The position numbers and the translations under genes are program-made. This document shows, piece after piece, positions 21,895-34,343 of a stretch of DNA of 64,000 nucleotides (positions are counted from its first letter, which is position 1; each line of letters starts with the position of its first letter). The stretch comes from Limonium bicolor. Its lineage: Eukaryota; Streptophyta; Magnoliopsida; Caryophyllales; Plumbaginaceae. The notes beneath the pieces were generated by a model. It did no database searches. It saw nothing but the letters and a program-made list of their open reading frames with translations, and had not been told where the DNA came from. The DNA lies in NCBI GenBank assembly GCA_023374045.1, contig CM041780.1, positions 92,407,627 through 92,471,626 of the forward strand, written 5' to 3'.

Positions 21895-24800
21895 TGTAAC
21901 ACCCCTACCGCTAATACCGTCATTACTGTACAAATACTTACCTTCGCAGCGGATAATACATACACAACGGCGGGTGTACAATGTCGCTAGCCACCCACGT
22001 GACTAACAAGGCCAACTACACTACTACATGCTATCGGTCTGATGAATTGACATACCGAGGGCTCTACACAATACCTTACTTTCCTTTGCATACTCAACCA
22101 TAATTCAAATGCAACTCCAATACAATACTATACCGAGTCTACTACAATCCTTAAATTATCGATACAGTTTGGACTTCCAAATTTGCATTACAATACAAAT
22201 ACAAATCCTATAATTCTACTACCCATTCTTACATAGCAGCCCCGTCCTACTCTCTCGAACGGCGGTCAGCTTCGAATACCTATAAAAAAATAAAAACGGC
22301 GCCCCTAGGGGCTCAGCAAAATTGCTTCATATGAAATTCGCATATACCGTGCTAACCGCGGTACACCGACTACTTTGGGTCGGATATACATGGAGTTCAT
22401 TTTACATGCATACATACATACTAATACTACAACAATACAATCAACAATACTTACATACCTATACAAGGTTCGCTACCTACCAAGGAAGACAAGTTGTCAG
22501 TCAACCGTTCATTTAGCTATTTGTTCGCAAAGTTTCCACCAAGCTTGATCTTACTTACTCGTTGTTTTACTCACGTTGCACTCACTACCTTACTCATTAC
22601 TTACTCATGCTCTACTCCGTACTCACTACTACTATTACTTACTCTTACTCAGTACTCATCACTTGCTCTCGCATACTCAGTACCCATACTCTTCTCCTAA
22701 TTACTCGTACTTCTCATTGCTCGATACTCATTACCTACTCATACTTACTCATTACTCAATACTCATTACTTTACTCATACATACGCAATACTCAATACTC
22801 ATTACTTTTGGCCTCCGGGCAGAGTCATACGCAAGACTCGCCACCGGGCCTACTAATACAAAGGGCTATACACTCAGCTCCTCAATATACGAATGTCCAT
22901 TTTTTTTTCCGGACTACTCAAATTCCCAACACTCCTCTCTTGGAGTATCTTACAATCTCATGGATTAGCCTAGAAGTATCTCTCTCGATAACCTCCACTA
23001 GCTTAGGGAATTACCACCGTCTAGTATTCTCAGATTTAAGGGTTTCCCCAACGTATCGAATACTCTCAAGTTCGGGACATTACTTACATCAGTCGGGTCC
23101 TCTCATCGTGGGTCGACTAGTTGCTAAGAGGTTTGAAGATCCCTCATCATTCTTTACTACTCTCATGGTTCATGACTCGCATCCACATTAATTCCTCTAG
23201 TAGGGGTTATTTATATACTTCCACTACTTATTGTTTGTGGAATTCATTTCGGTTCTCCTACCGTTATCGGGAGGTTACTACTCCCGTACACACTCTCACA
23301 TTCTAGTGAGTTCATTGGTTTGCGTTATCGTTTATTGGTTCGTTAGTTTAGTGCGTTCCTACGTTTTCGTTAATTCACAACACGACTCTTACTACGAGTC
23401 ACTAACAACAAGACTCATCTATGAGTCGGTCTACACACGAAGACAAGCCACACAATCAATCAAGAAGGGTTAGCTCATACAACATACAGCAAGACATACA
23501 ATGAAAGGCAATAAACCGTTTCATGCTTTAGTCTTGATTAGCCGGCATACAACACACAAATCAACGTAACTCGGTTAGCTTACGGGGCATGAGAAAATCA
23601 TACCTTTCACCGGATTTAGCTTTACCATGTGTTCCTTGTTCCTTGGCTCACACTTGTTCCACTGATAATGTTTCAAACATTGTTATTAATACTTTGTTCA
23701 TACGGTACTTGAATAGTTACTACTCCCGTGCTTACCCCATTACCCCGTTATACTTAGTTTTACTTATGTCAAATTATGTTCTTACTTGTCATTCACTTAC
23801 TACACTTGTTTACACTTCTTAGGACCTTTAAATATCACCAAAAAAGGCCTTAACAACTTCTAAAACCATTACCAATCAATCCCCCATGTTCTAGACACTT
23901 TAAAACACTTTCTGGGCATTTTTGGGGGTGGTCGGGACTTGGTCCGGACCCTAAGTCCCGGACCAATACTTCTGTGTACTTTTGGCACATTTTTCTACCT
24001 GGTCCTGGACTTGGTCCTGGACTTAAGTCCCGGACCAATTCCTCATTCACTCTCGGGCCTTTTTTGAAGCGGTCCGGGACTGGGTACATATCCTAAGTCC
24101 CGGACACTGCTAAAAACTGCTACTAAGGTCATTTTTCAACCCCAAATCAACCCTTAATCCACCCCTAATCATTCCATAAACTTTCCACAAGTTTCCTACA
24201 TAATTAAACACCTTAAAACACTCCTTAAAACACCTCAAATCATTGGTCCAATCCTTGCTCAATTCTTGCTTAAGTTCTACATTTTCATTCTTACATTTTT
24301 ACACTTTGCACTTTTGTGCATTCCTAACTTCCTCTTGGTGGGTTACTACCTTCTACCAACTTTATCACATTACTTATTGACCATTACAATTACATTCTAG
24401 ACAAAGGCACTATCTACTCCCAAGTCCATTCTCCATTCACATGCTAAACACTCTAGTTCACCACTTGCAAGATTTATGACTTTTCCTACAACATTTGCTA
24501 CAGTTTTTGCATACTCCCATCCAACTCTTATCTCTAGTTCTTGGTGAGTTTAATCCACTCATTTACTCTTCTACTTTATCCCAAGCACACTTAGGTTCAC
24601 CAACCTCTCAACATCACCTTAACACTCGGTTTTCTACCGAAATTTCACATAGCTCCGTTGCTTTTCTAGCATTGTCCAAAACTCATCTCATCACCAAATT
24701 TCATCCTAACCTAGCCACACCCATACAAGGGTCCTACCAGCACACAATTAATTCACAATTTACCAAAACTTCCTCAACAACAATACCAATACACATACTC

Positions 24801-26294
24801 AAATTACTTGGCTCTAAGGCCTTCAATTCACATAACAACTTACAAATCCTTTCTAATTCATTCAAGTACATTTCCATTCCAGTTTTGGGTTCATTCATTT
24901 GGTTTTACCCATTCCCAAAAATTCTAAAACATCAAAGTAAGCATCAAGGTAGTTTAATTACCTTAATTTCATAAGTTCCTCTTTTCCAAGACTTCTCTTC
25001 TCCTCTTTTCTCTTGGTTCCAAAAACCGGTCAAGGGCAATACAATTGCCAATGCTCCAGCCCAACATTAAATAAGGGAAATGAGATTAAGCAAAGACACT
25101 TAACTCATTAATTATTCGAGATTACTAGGAAGTGCTTAAAACACTAAGATTGGCATTACCTTTGAAACCCTAGAAGTGGGTTCTTGGTATGAATCAAAGG
25201 ATGGGCTCTAATCCACCATTGGAGGCTTGGAAAGAAGCTCAAAACAAGGAAAGAACAAGGCATTAAAGAAGCCAAAATCGGCCAAGGCATGGAAATAGAG
25301 GAAATGAGTTTTTCTCTTAAATCTTTTTACCTTAAGTGGAAGAGGAGACTCCAAGCTTCAAGAATATGTGGTTTTCTCTTCAAATGGGCAAAACCCATGG
25401 AAATGAACTTCAACCTTTTGAGATTTTGAAAAGATAGAAATGAAGCTCTTGATAAGGGGAGTTCAAATATATAATTTGTTTTTGATTTGGAGCTTTGGTG
25501 TAGCTTGGGTGAGCAAGAGAATGAAGGGAAGCCATGAGAGCTTCTTGGAATCGTTCCCAAACAGAGAAAGAAGAAGAGAGAATAGAGAAATATGGGAAGG
25601 AGGGAGTGCTCACGTAGGAAAGAAAGGAATGGGATGAGAGAGAGAGAAAAAGTGGTATAAGTTACTTTTTTTTTACTTTTTGCTTTTGTTACTTTTTGAC
25701 TTTTCAACCCACTAGTTTATTAATTAGTCTAGTGTGTGTGTGAGAGTGTTTCACACTCATAGAAAACCGGCCCCCAAAATTAATTAGGCTGGGGCGTTTT
25801 TCGTCTTTTACAGAAAACGCTCGTTATTTTACCCGGTTTTAGCACTATTCACTAACCGGGCCCTTTTTTCTGATTCTTCTTTTTTCTTTAATTTTAATGG
25901 CTATTAAGCTTCCATTAATGTTTAATTATAGTTATTTAATGAACTATAATTTTTACGGGTTCATTTGACCACTCAAAGTCACGTTTTCGGGTTTTCTCGA
26001 AGAACGTGCGCTAAAGCTTTATTAGCGTTTTAACACATTATTTGGATCCGTTTTCTTCGGGAATCATTCCCGTATACTAATTAGGCAGGAATAAGCCTTA
26101 GGAATCCACATACTCTTACCGAGGTCTCGTACCTCCTATGGTTATTTAACACTTATTTAGCGTTTTTCACTTTTCAAGCGTTTTCTCATTTCTTTTGGAT
26201 TTATTTTCCTTACCAAAATTACTTAGGCACTATTAGGCCCTTAAATACCATATTAGAATAATTAAATCACCATATTTAAGTTTGGGGTATTTCA
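21895..26294 (-). repeat. LARD-like LTR, left copy (3' LTR)
   Basis: This is a 4.4-kb LTR. Notable parts are a TACTCATTACTTACTCATAC minisatellite at about 22555-22810 and a palindromic word cluster (GTCCCGGACC and GGTCCGGGAC, 23930-24115). There is also an AT-rich stretch with CCGGTTTTAGCACT and ACTAACCGGGCCC near 25830-25865. Open frames in it, including a 209-residue one at 22562-23191, are Tyr/Ser/Thr-rich by-products of the minisatellite and the cluster, not genes. Confidence 0.9.
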
Positions 26295-26312
26295 ATCTAC
26301 CCCTCTTAAAGA
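26295..26312 (-). other. Polypurine tract of the LARD-like element
   Basis: Read on the minus strand, CTTTAAGAGGGGTAGAT directly adjoins the LTR start TGAAATACCCC. This sets the element's orientation together with the PBS at 50397-50408. Confidence 0.75.
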
Positions 26313-28669
26313 ACTTTGCCCTCAAAGTTGGTGAATCTAATATTGTTACTCACATACGTATTCTATGCTAAGGTTATGACCTCTACATATAACTTTGTCA
26401 AACTCCAAATGTCTGACTTGATGTATATTACACATCCATACAGCATGTCACTGCATGCATAGCAATAAAAAATATCCGTTACAAGCTCTTCATGGGGTCC
26501 GTCCGCAGATAAATGAGGTACCATCCTCTCCCATGTCGAGCGATCCCTCAGGTACCAGTCACGTTTGAACACTTACGCTTTCTGGTTCACGGCCATCATG
26601 ACTTTGAGCACTTACTCTTTCTGGCTCTACGGTCCTTTGGTTCAGATCAAATTCATTTGCACATATAGAGATCCTCAGGCACTTACTCATACTTACTCGG
26701 GACTATGCTGCCCCAGTGCCCTTGGAAAAATACAAAACGCACACTGTCACCGCACCCAACCGGCCACTTAGGACCGCCGCACGAACGGTGTAGTGTTTCA
26801 AAACTAATCAACACTTCCACTGGCTCAAAACTAGCTTCACCTCCTATGGTTTCGACCGGATACCCGTGCCTAGGCATGGAAGATCCACTAGCGCCCGTGG
26901 GAGCGGTTTCAAAACCGATCCTCATTCTCAAGTTTGAAGAAAACATTGTACCAACTTAGTTTTGGAAATTCATTTTGAAAGCTTGCATACATCTCCCAAA
27001 TTCCATTTATGATGATTATACCTATTACTAGTGTTATTACTGTGACCACTTATAGGGAGTTTCAAGAGTCCTTCAACCCCAATGTGATCAGCATTGGTGT
27101 TGAATTATCCTTCCACCCCAATTTGTGTTCGGTTTCCCTTGATCGCTAGCAAATCATGTTCCACCTCCCACTTCCATTCAAACAGACAAATCGTCAAACA
27201 TTATTTCGTTTTCTATCTTTTTAATCTTGCTAGTCATAATCACACACATACATTTTCCAATTTATATAATTCACTTACTTACTTACTAATCATCTCATCG
27301 ATTATTACTACATTATCTCCAACTACTATACTTAAGAAATGCAAAGGTATAATAACCAAATAATTTTCTATCCTCCAATTTATACTCATAAAATACATCG
27401 GCTTAATACCGATTTATACTCATTACATACATCGGTTCCATACCGATTTATACTCCTCAAGTCTCCCATACGTACTCGTTCCTCATGCTATTACCAATCG
27501 GGGTTCTCATTCCCCTGGAGTTTCTCTACTCCTTTTCCTATACTTACTTCTCAAATAACCACAATTACACGATGAGTGGATACAGATATTTATGTAATAT
27601 AAGTATCAATCATCAAAACAAATTCTTTTGCGCTATGCGCATTGTAGTTTACGCACCTATCACGTAAAACATACATTTCACGGTTTTCGCTCTACCCCCC
27701 TTAAAAGGGATTACGCCCACGTAATCTACCATGTGTCAATGTTGAACATTGGTAGAAGGCATTCAGCCGTCATGGAGTGGCTCAGCTTCCATGCGGTCTA
27801 TTATACAATGTTCCTTGAACAATGGGTCTTAACCGTATTACCGGTTAGTCCCTACATCTAGAATTTTCATCGGAGTTTATTTAACTCTTAACCGGGTTCA
27901 GTTCTAGCTTAAATGGCTTTAAGGCATTGATGATTAACCTCTTATTCATTAGGTGTATTGCACTTGGAATTCTAAGCCCACTAGCTTCTGCTGCGCGACC
28001 CTGATAACTTGGGTTATTCACCCTTCTCGTTATCCTTAATGTGTTACACATCACCTTTTTATCCCTCTTATTGTGGGAATAAGGTTTATTGACCAAGTGT
28101 GGTGTTCTTTTACCGTGCTCGAACTCGATGAGTTTTAGATTTATAACCAGCTCTCTGGCAATCTATATACGTACTATTTGTACTTCCATGATTATTCATT
28201 GGGTTCCTCCGACTTATTGTCAGTTGAGGTCGAGCCACTACTTAGTTGTAGTGCTTCCTCTGTTGTCAGTAGCTTCTGACTTATGCTTATTATCTGATTC
28301 TGTACCAGTGTTCTTTATTTGTATGACCTTGCATTTTCTATGCATCGGTCCTAGTGACTTTCTCAAGTCTCCTTTCACTTTTTATTCCCATGGAATTCAC
28401 ATCTTGTGATTATTAGTGTGTTTCACACTCTTCGTGCTTCCTTGGCCTTAGGCCGCACGGTTTGTTTCTAAGCTTTTGCTTAACTGGCTTATGCCATTTC
28501 ATTAGTGAAAGGAAGAATTTACCACTACTTACATTTTCCATATTCCTAGCTATCCCACTAGATCATTAACTGCACAAGTGCAATACCAGAACACTCAGTC
28601 CTACAGAATGCAGAGGCGTGAACTCTTGGCAGTAACTCTCTTATGTGATCGCAATAGGAATGGTCGTTA
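26313..28669 (-). mobile_element. LARD-like internal region, 3' part, non-coding
   Basis: About 2.4 kb with no recognisable integrase, RNase H or chromodomain on either strand. Open frames are short (under 110 residues) and unlike gypsy proteins. The region ends at the TSD CTCCT (28670-28674) of the Tat/Ogre-like insertion and resumes at 47581. Confidence 0.6.
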
Positions 28670-28964
28670 CTCCTTGTGAGCCTCGATTTTAAACCCTATC
28701 CTATGTTGATTAAATTGATTGGGATCTAATCGGGTTTTAGGTCCACTTATAGCCTAAGATTAATAACTATGTCATATAACAATAATTATTAAAACCTAAG
28801 CTAGCTCACTGGAACCTATTATGAGTCGCCACCTAATTTTAACCTAGATCAAATTAGGAAAGGAGAGTTCGGGTTCGGGGGCTTGATATTCGACTTAATT
28901 AGGGTTCAATTACTTTCATTACCCTTCCTAGGTCGTTTTTTCCTCTACTTAGTTTATTTACGGC

Positions 28965-29902
28965 TAGGGATGGCAATGGGTCCGCGGGTACCCATTTCAC
29001 CCGGTCACCCGACCCGCTAAACCGGGTGAAAAACCCGCATAAAACGGGTGAAAAGTGGGTGACGGGTTGAAACGGGTACGGGTGCGGGTCGGGTGACGGG
29101 TGACATTTTTCACCCATCACCCGACCGCTCCCGCTCACCGCAGATATATATATATATATGTTAAATTGTTACTTATTATTCATTCTCCTTCACTCATGAT
29201 TTTTGTAACCTTAACTAGTGAACAAGGAACATTCATGCTCTGGGTGACTGCGCCATTCTTTATTCTCACCACTCTCGGTAATTTTACAGCCCTAGCATAC
29301 TTGCTCTACGCAGTTTCTAATTATCTTCACTTAATGTAATTGCAACCCTAACTGGCAAACATGAACAAAGATGCTCTGTGCCTCTATTTTCTTTCTTCAC
29401 TCTCGGTAATTTTGAAACCCTAACTGAAAAACAAATAACTTACATGCTCTATGAAGTTTTTCATTCTCTTCACTGAAGCTTATTTCGCAATCCTAACAGG
29501 CGAACATTGATCATACATGCTCTGCGCCTCTATTTTCTCTCTTCACTCATGGTAATTTTGCAACCATAATTGGCGAACATGAAACGTACATGCTCTGTGC
29601 AATATTTCATTATTTTCTCTGAAGTAAATTTCAATCCTAACTGGCGAACATAGAACATACATGCTTTGTGTCTCTATTTCTCTCCACTCACAGTAATTTG
29701 CAAACCTTAGTGGCGAACATGGAAAAAGAAAAACAAACGGGTAAATGGGTAAACGGGTTCACCCGCTTTACCGCGGGTGACGGGTGAGGGTGATGGGTGA
29801 TAAATAACGGGTGACGGGTCGGGTATGGGTGGAGCGGATGAAGTCGGGTGACGGGTGCGGGTGATGGTCCACCCGACCCAAACCCGACCCATTGCCATCC
29901 TA
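28965..29902. mobile_element. hAT-like non-autonomous element in LTR 1
   Basis: The ends TAGGGATGGCAATGGGTC and GACCCATTGCCATCCTA are inverted repeats. An 8-base TSD TTTACGGC flanks it (28957-28964, 29903-29910), and the other two LTRs show the empty site. GGGTGACGGGT-type repeats near both ends (about 28985-29125 and 29740-29870) look like subterminal transposase-binding sites. The centre is a ~72-bp tandem repeat. No transposase gene is present. Confidence 0.92.
29195..29720. repeat. ~72-bp tandem repeat inside the hAT-like element
   Basis: About seven units start with AACCCTAACTGGCGAACAT near 29343, 29413, 29489, 29561, 29632 and 29700, with two poorer ones before. Units carry ATACATGCTCTGTGCCTC and TCTTCACTC. 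Neighbouring units alternate between two versions, giving a dimer of about 145 bases. Confidence 0.8.
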
Positions 29903-31381
29903 TTTACGGCTTATTACGAGGCGTTTTAACCTAAGTGCGCGAGCTTCTGTTTTTTTTGTGTTTTTAGCATTTTTTGACAGAAAATTAAAATAAATTAAAG
30001 ATTCCTAAAACTAGGGTTTCGGAGGCAGAATTAGGTCAAATTTTGTTTCCGTCCGTGGCTACGGACCCAATGTCCGAACCCACGGACCCTAGTTAACCTA
30101 TATGAAAATAAAAGCCGAATTAAACATAAAACAGAAAATTGTAAAGTCCGGGGCCACGGACAGGCTGTCCGTGGGCCCGGACTTATTAGAAAACCTAAAT
30201 TTTAAAAATTTAAAAATCCCGCCGCCGTCCGTGGGCGTCCGAGCTTACGGACAGGGAGTCCGGGACCCCGGACATGACGTCCGTGGGTGCGGACCGCCCT
30301 CGGACGGCGGCGTTGAGGCTGTTCCCGAAGGTGTTTTTGGCTCAAATTTATGGGTGTGTAGCCTGAAGGATGTACAAGACGTTAGTGATTGAAAGTTTTC
30401 AATTTGAATTCGAATTAAGCACGAAACTTAGTAAACAAGTTATTGGACAGAAGCTTAAACAAACAGCAATACAGAAGCGTAGAGGGGTTAGTTTGAGCCC
30501 AAATTTTGAGGCAAGACAGATAATACCGTGGAGAGTTAGGAAAGTGGGATTTCTACTGTTTTACCTTCGGATTCACGGTGATTCTTCACACGGGATTCGT
30601 CGAGTGCTCGTTGATGGCAGACCCGAGAGGATTTCGAACCAAGCATCTGGTTGTTGGTTGTTCTTGCTGTTCTTCACGTTTTGGTGGTGTTTTTGTGGGG
30701 TTTTGATGATTGATGATGTTGTGGAGTTGAAAGATATGTTTTGGTGTTGATTTTGGTGAGATTTCGGTGTTTGATTGTGGCTCTGGAGTTCAAAAACGTG
30801 GAGAAAGAGAGACGGCTACCTTCTTTGAGAGTCTAGGGTTCTTGAGGTTATTCTTTGATCATGGGATAAGGCTCCTTATATAGGCTTCCTTAAAGATAGA
30901 AAAATCCGGTAAAAACCGAGATTTACCGACGTTTTAGCTCAAGGGCTTCCAAAAGGAATTTGATTATGAAATTTTACACGTGGGTAAAGGATGATATTTC
31001 TGAATTTTCTAAAGTGGAATCGATTTTTTGGATATTGGAATATTTTTAAATTCAATTTCTCGTCAGTTTCAGTCAGAAATTGCTAGAAAATTATTGGGAA
31101 CTCGAAAAATCGAAATTCCAACGCCATTATGCTCAAAATGTCATCCTCTATCATGGGTTAAAATTTCAAAGCATTTTGAACTGATTTGACCCTTATTTGG
31201 AGGAGAGAGAAAGCCTATTGGGGGCTTAGGAGCCTTGAAAAATTACGAAAGTGCCCTGGAGATGACTAAGCCCCTGGTACTCTGAAATGTTCCGATCGAA
31301 CTGGGAACTCTCGCTACTTGACCAAACTAGCCTATTAGTAGAGACTCTCTTCCGGGGGGGGTTGAAATTTTGGGTATAACA

Positions 31382-34343
31382 GATTGCCCCCGTCAACTAG
31401 ACTTTGTAATGGGAATGAGAAGGCTAGTTGATGCTTGAGTGATACCCCCAATTTTGGATCTTAAAAAAGACCCCACATGCAATTGAAGTCCGACAAGTTG
31501 TGTCGAGCTGTTCTAAGGCGCTGACTACCTATGAGTAAAGTGGAAGGGATGTCAAGCGATTCTAAGGCGTTGACTACCTATGAGGATGATACGATGTCAA
31601 GCTATTCTAAGGCGTTGACAACCTAACGAGTGAAAATTGGGTGGTATGAAAATGCGAGAATGCTGAAATGCTAGTGATGCTGATGATGCTGACGATGCTG
31701 ATGATGTTGATGATGCTGACGATGCTGATGATGCTGATGATGCTGATGATGCTCGGATGCTTCTGGGGACCGAAACCCGTTCCAATGCTCCTGGTTGGTA
31801 TACTATGGGGACTTATTGCCTCTGCCCACCAACTGGGGTGCTGGGATAACTTCTAGATTACCAAGGGGACTTATTGCCACTGCCCACTAGTTGTTTCTCC
31901 CAAGAAGTTGACATGAAGATGGGGACTTATTGCCTCTGCCCCGCCAACTTAGATCACACTCTGTCTCGTACTTGTCTCGCACTGAAGATGATACTAGGTC
32001 TCGTACTGGTCTTGCACTAGATGATGACGATAGGTCTCGCACTGATGAAGATGATGGGTCTCGCACTGACGAAATTGATGGTCTCGCACTGATGAAGATG
32101 CTTGGTCTCGCACTGAAGTCTCGTACTAAATGGATGAAGAAAAAGCTAGATTCCACACTGATTCTGGGTCACGCACTGAATGAAGATGTCTTGTACTAAA
32201 GTCTTGAAAATGATGGGTCTCGCACTGATGAAGATGGTAGGTCTCGCACTGAAGGAAAAGATGGGTCTCGCACTGAATGAAGATGCCAGGTCTCGTACTG
32301 AATGAGGAAACTGCAGGGCCTCGCACTGTTTTGGGTCTCGAACTAAAAATGAGTTAGGAAGATAATGGTCTCGTGCAAATGATGAGAACTGATTACTGGA
32401 GTGCCAAACATGGCAATGATGATAAGATGTATGCAATCAAGATATATGAAAGATACTCGTTCAAAACAGGAAACTGTTGGAAAAGGTGCCAAACTTGGCA
32501 ATGCTTGAGAAAAACCCTGCTGAAAAAGGAAAGTGAAATGATCATTTCCTGACTAAAAATTTCAAATCTGCAATTTGCTTCTTGAAAAATGAACATGCCA
32601 TTGGTGGAAGTGTGTGGTGTTTGTTGTGGTGCTAAAGGCTTTTGCCGGTGTTCAGGATTTGTGATAGACCAGGGGTTCGGTGTGGATTTATGATGGGATT
32701 GAGAGTGTGTATGTGGTGGTAAGGCTTATGTGTGTCTGTGGTGGGATGGTGGTGCTCAAGCTTGGGTTTCAATTGGTGTTGACATGGAAATCGTTGGAAC
32801 CAACAATTGCCCCCAGTATTTTTCCTTAGGACAATCGAGCTAGAGTTCATGGCAATCAATCGGAACGATCGATTGCCCCCAGTATTTTCTTTGATTAAAC
32901 GTGCGAACAAGTCTCATCCTCACAGGGTTGATGCTTATTCTTTGATGTGGTGCTTCCTAACCTACACTCGATGTGGTCGGCGTTTGCACTCATTTCTCGC
33001 TCATGGTCATAACTTCTAAACCATTGAATTCGATATTTGATGGATTTACGCATTTGATCTGTTACTTTCACGTGATTAGACACACAACTATCAAGTCGGA
33101 AGTCTTTAAAGCTTATAACGTGGCCATAGGGTGTGATGAAAGACGATGGGATCATGGAGGGATATTTGAGGTATGTGGAGCTTAAATGGGTGACCAAAGC
33201 TGCAACTTGCGTCTTCTCTCGGGTTCATCTTCATTGTCTTGAAGCTGTCTGGCTGCTTCATGTTGACGTTGTTTTCGAGCTTCTGGACCTGGACTTTTGG
33301 AGTTGTCCTTTACACCATTTCTCTTTTTTTGTCATTTGGACTTCTTCGAGGCACTTCGGGTTCGCCTTTTGTTTATCCTTTCTTGACTTTGCCTTCGGGG
33401 TTCTTGTGTTTCCCGGTTTTGGGCTTCATGAGCTGTTTTGATATGAGCTCTATTGATCCTGTGTCATTCTGGGACCATTTGCGGATCGCTTCGTCACGCT
33501 GATTGCGGCATTGCTTCTTTGGGCTGATGAGAATGTTATCTGAGAGTCGGGATCCTCGCTTCCTTTGGTCACCGGGTCGGTTATTCATCATTGGTTGGCT
33601 TGTTTGTGGAGCTCATAATATCGAAAGGGATGTACGAAAGGCTCAACGGGGGTGCCTAGGGTTTAATGATAGGGTCTATAAGCTTTTGGCTATGTGGTGC
33701 TGTACCTAGGTGCTTCGTCATTCCTGATAGTTGTGTATCCGTTCCTTGTTACTTTTCACAGGTCTAAGAGTAAATTTACAAATTATCTCCTTCGGTCGGA
33801 GTTATGCCGTTTACCTCACCTTTGAACGTGGTCTCACCGGAGTCGTGTAAAAATGACACGCTCGTTCACTCATGGTTTTTCCGCTCAAGACACTCTCGTG
33901 AATTTCACTTAGAGAATAGTTCACACGGTTAAACGAAAGATTAAAGATGACGGTCCTGAACTCAGATTGCCCCCAGTATTGATCTGGGGTTTATGACAAC
34001 ACTTAAATAGATGTGGACTTTGAACCCTTTGTGGGTTGTTTGGATATTATGGGGTGAGTTGTGGTGTTTGGTTAGGCATGTTCAAATTTTAGAAACAAGA
34101 GACAAGCCGTTCCATTGCATAATCAGAAAATGATTGCTTCGTGATCCTTTTCCTTAAAAAACTATTTTGTTTTCCTTCTTTTTTCGATGAATGAAAAATG
34201 GTTTGTACAGGAGTTGTGAAAATGGAACTATGATTTTATTTATGAATCATGAAAGAAACGTAAAGATTACAATCAGAGGTGACTGAAAACTAACTAATAA
34301 GCTACTAGGAAAATTTGAAGATGCAAGAAGACGATCTGCACAC
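31382..34343 (-). mobile_element. Downstream non-coding internal region, unit 1
   Basis: This lies between the gag stop and the 3' LTR on the minus strand. It holds a threefold ~56-bp repeat (TCTAAGGCGTTGACTACCTA, 31505-31625), a GATGATGCTGAC microsatellite (31668-31752) and three copies of GGGGACTTATTGCCTCTGCC. There is a GGTCTCGCACTGA array and three internal copies of a polypurine-like motif. Open frames near 32126-32436 and 33133-33441 are by-products of the repeats or lack recognisable similarity. No polymerase is present. Confidence 0.8.
31965..32375. repeat. GGTCTCGCACTGA dispersed tandem array, unit 1
   Basis: About sixteen copies of GTCTCGCACTGA or close variants (CTCGTACTG, CTTGTACTA) are spaced 12-40 bases apart, often with GATGAAGATG between. 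On the minus strand two frames read repeats of SARP or VRD, which are translations of the same unit and not a protein. Confidence 0.85.

Larger units (their letters stand above)
28675..31381 (-). repeat. Tat/Ogre-like LTR 1 (with hAT insertion)
   Basis: Without the hAT-like insertion this LTR is about 1.76 kb, like the other two. It contains the word cluster GTCCGTGGG/CCCACGGAC at 30047-30312 and, on the minus strand, a CCTATATAAGG promoter-like box at about 30874-30884. It differs from LTR 2 and LTR 3 by scattered substitutions and many one-base gaps. Confidence 0.9.

Noticed and set aside
22562..23191. 209-residue open frame in the LARD LTR
   Set aside because: It is Tyr/Ser/Thr-rich sequence from a TACTCATTACT minisatellite, is disrupted in the other LTR copy and has no recognisable domain.
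31965..32375. CRISPR-like repeat and spacer pattern
   Set aside because: The core is only 12-13 bases, spacing ranges from 12 to 40 bases, there are no cas genes, and the context is a plant retroelement.
31887..32436. Overlapping minus-strand frames with SARP and VRD repeats that look like a repetitive protein
   Set aside because: They are translations of the GGTCTCGCACTGA array in several frames at once. The unit explains the open frames and no start context or conserved domain is present.
33133..33441. 102-residue plus-strand frame in the Tat/Ogre-like interior, also at 40335-40706
   Set aside because: It is on the strand opposite to the element's gag, has no recognisable domain and differs in frame between the two units.
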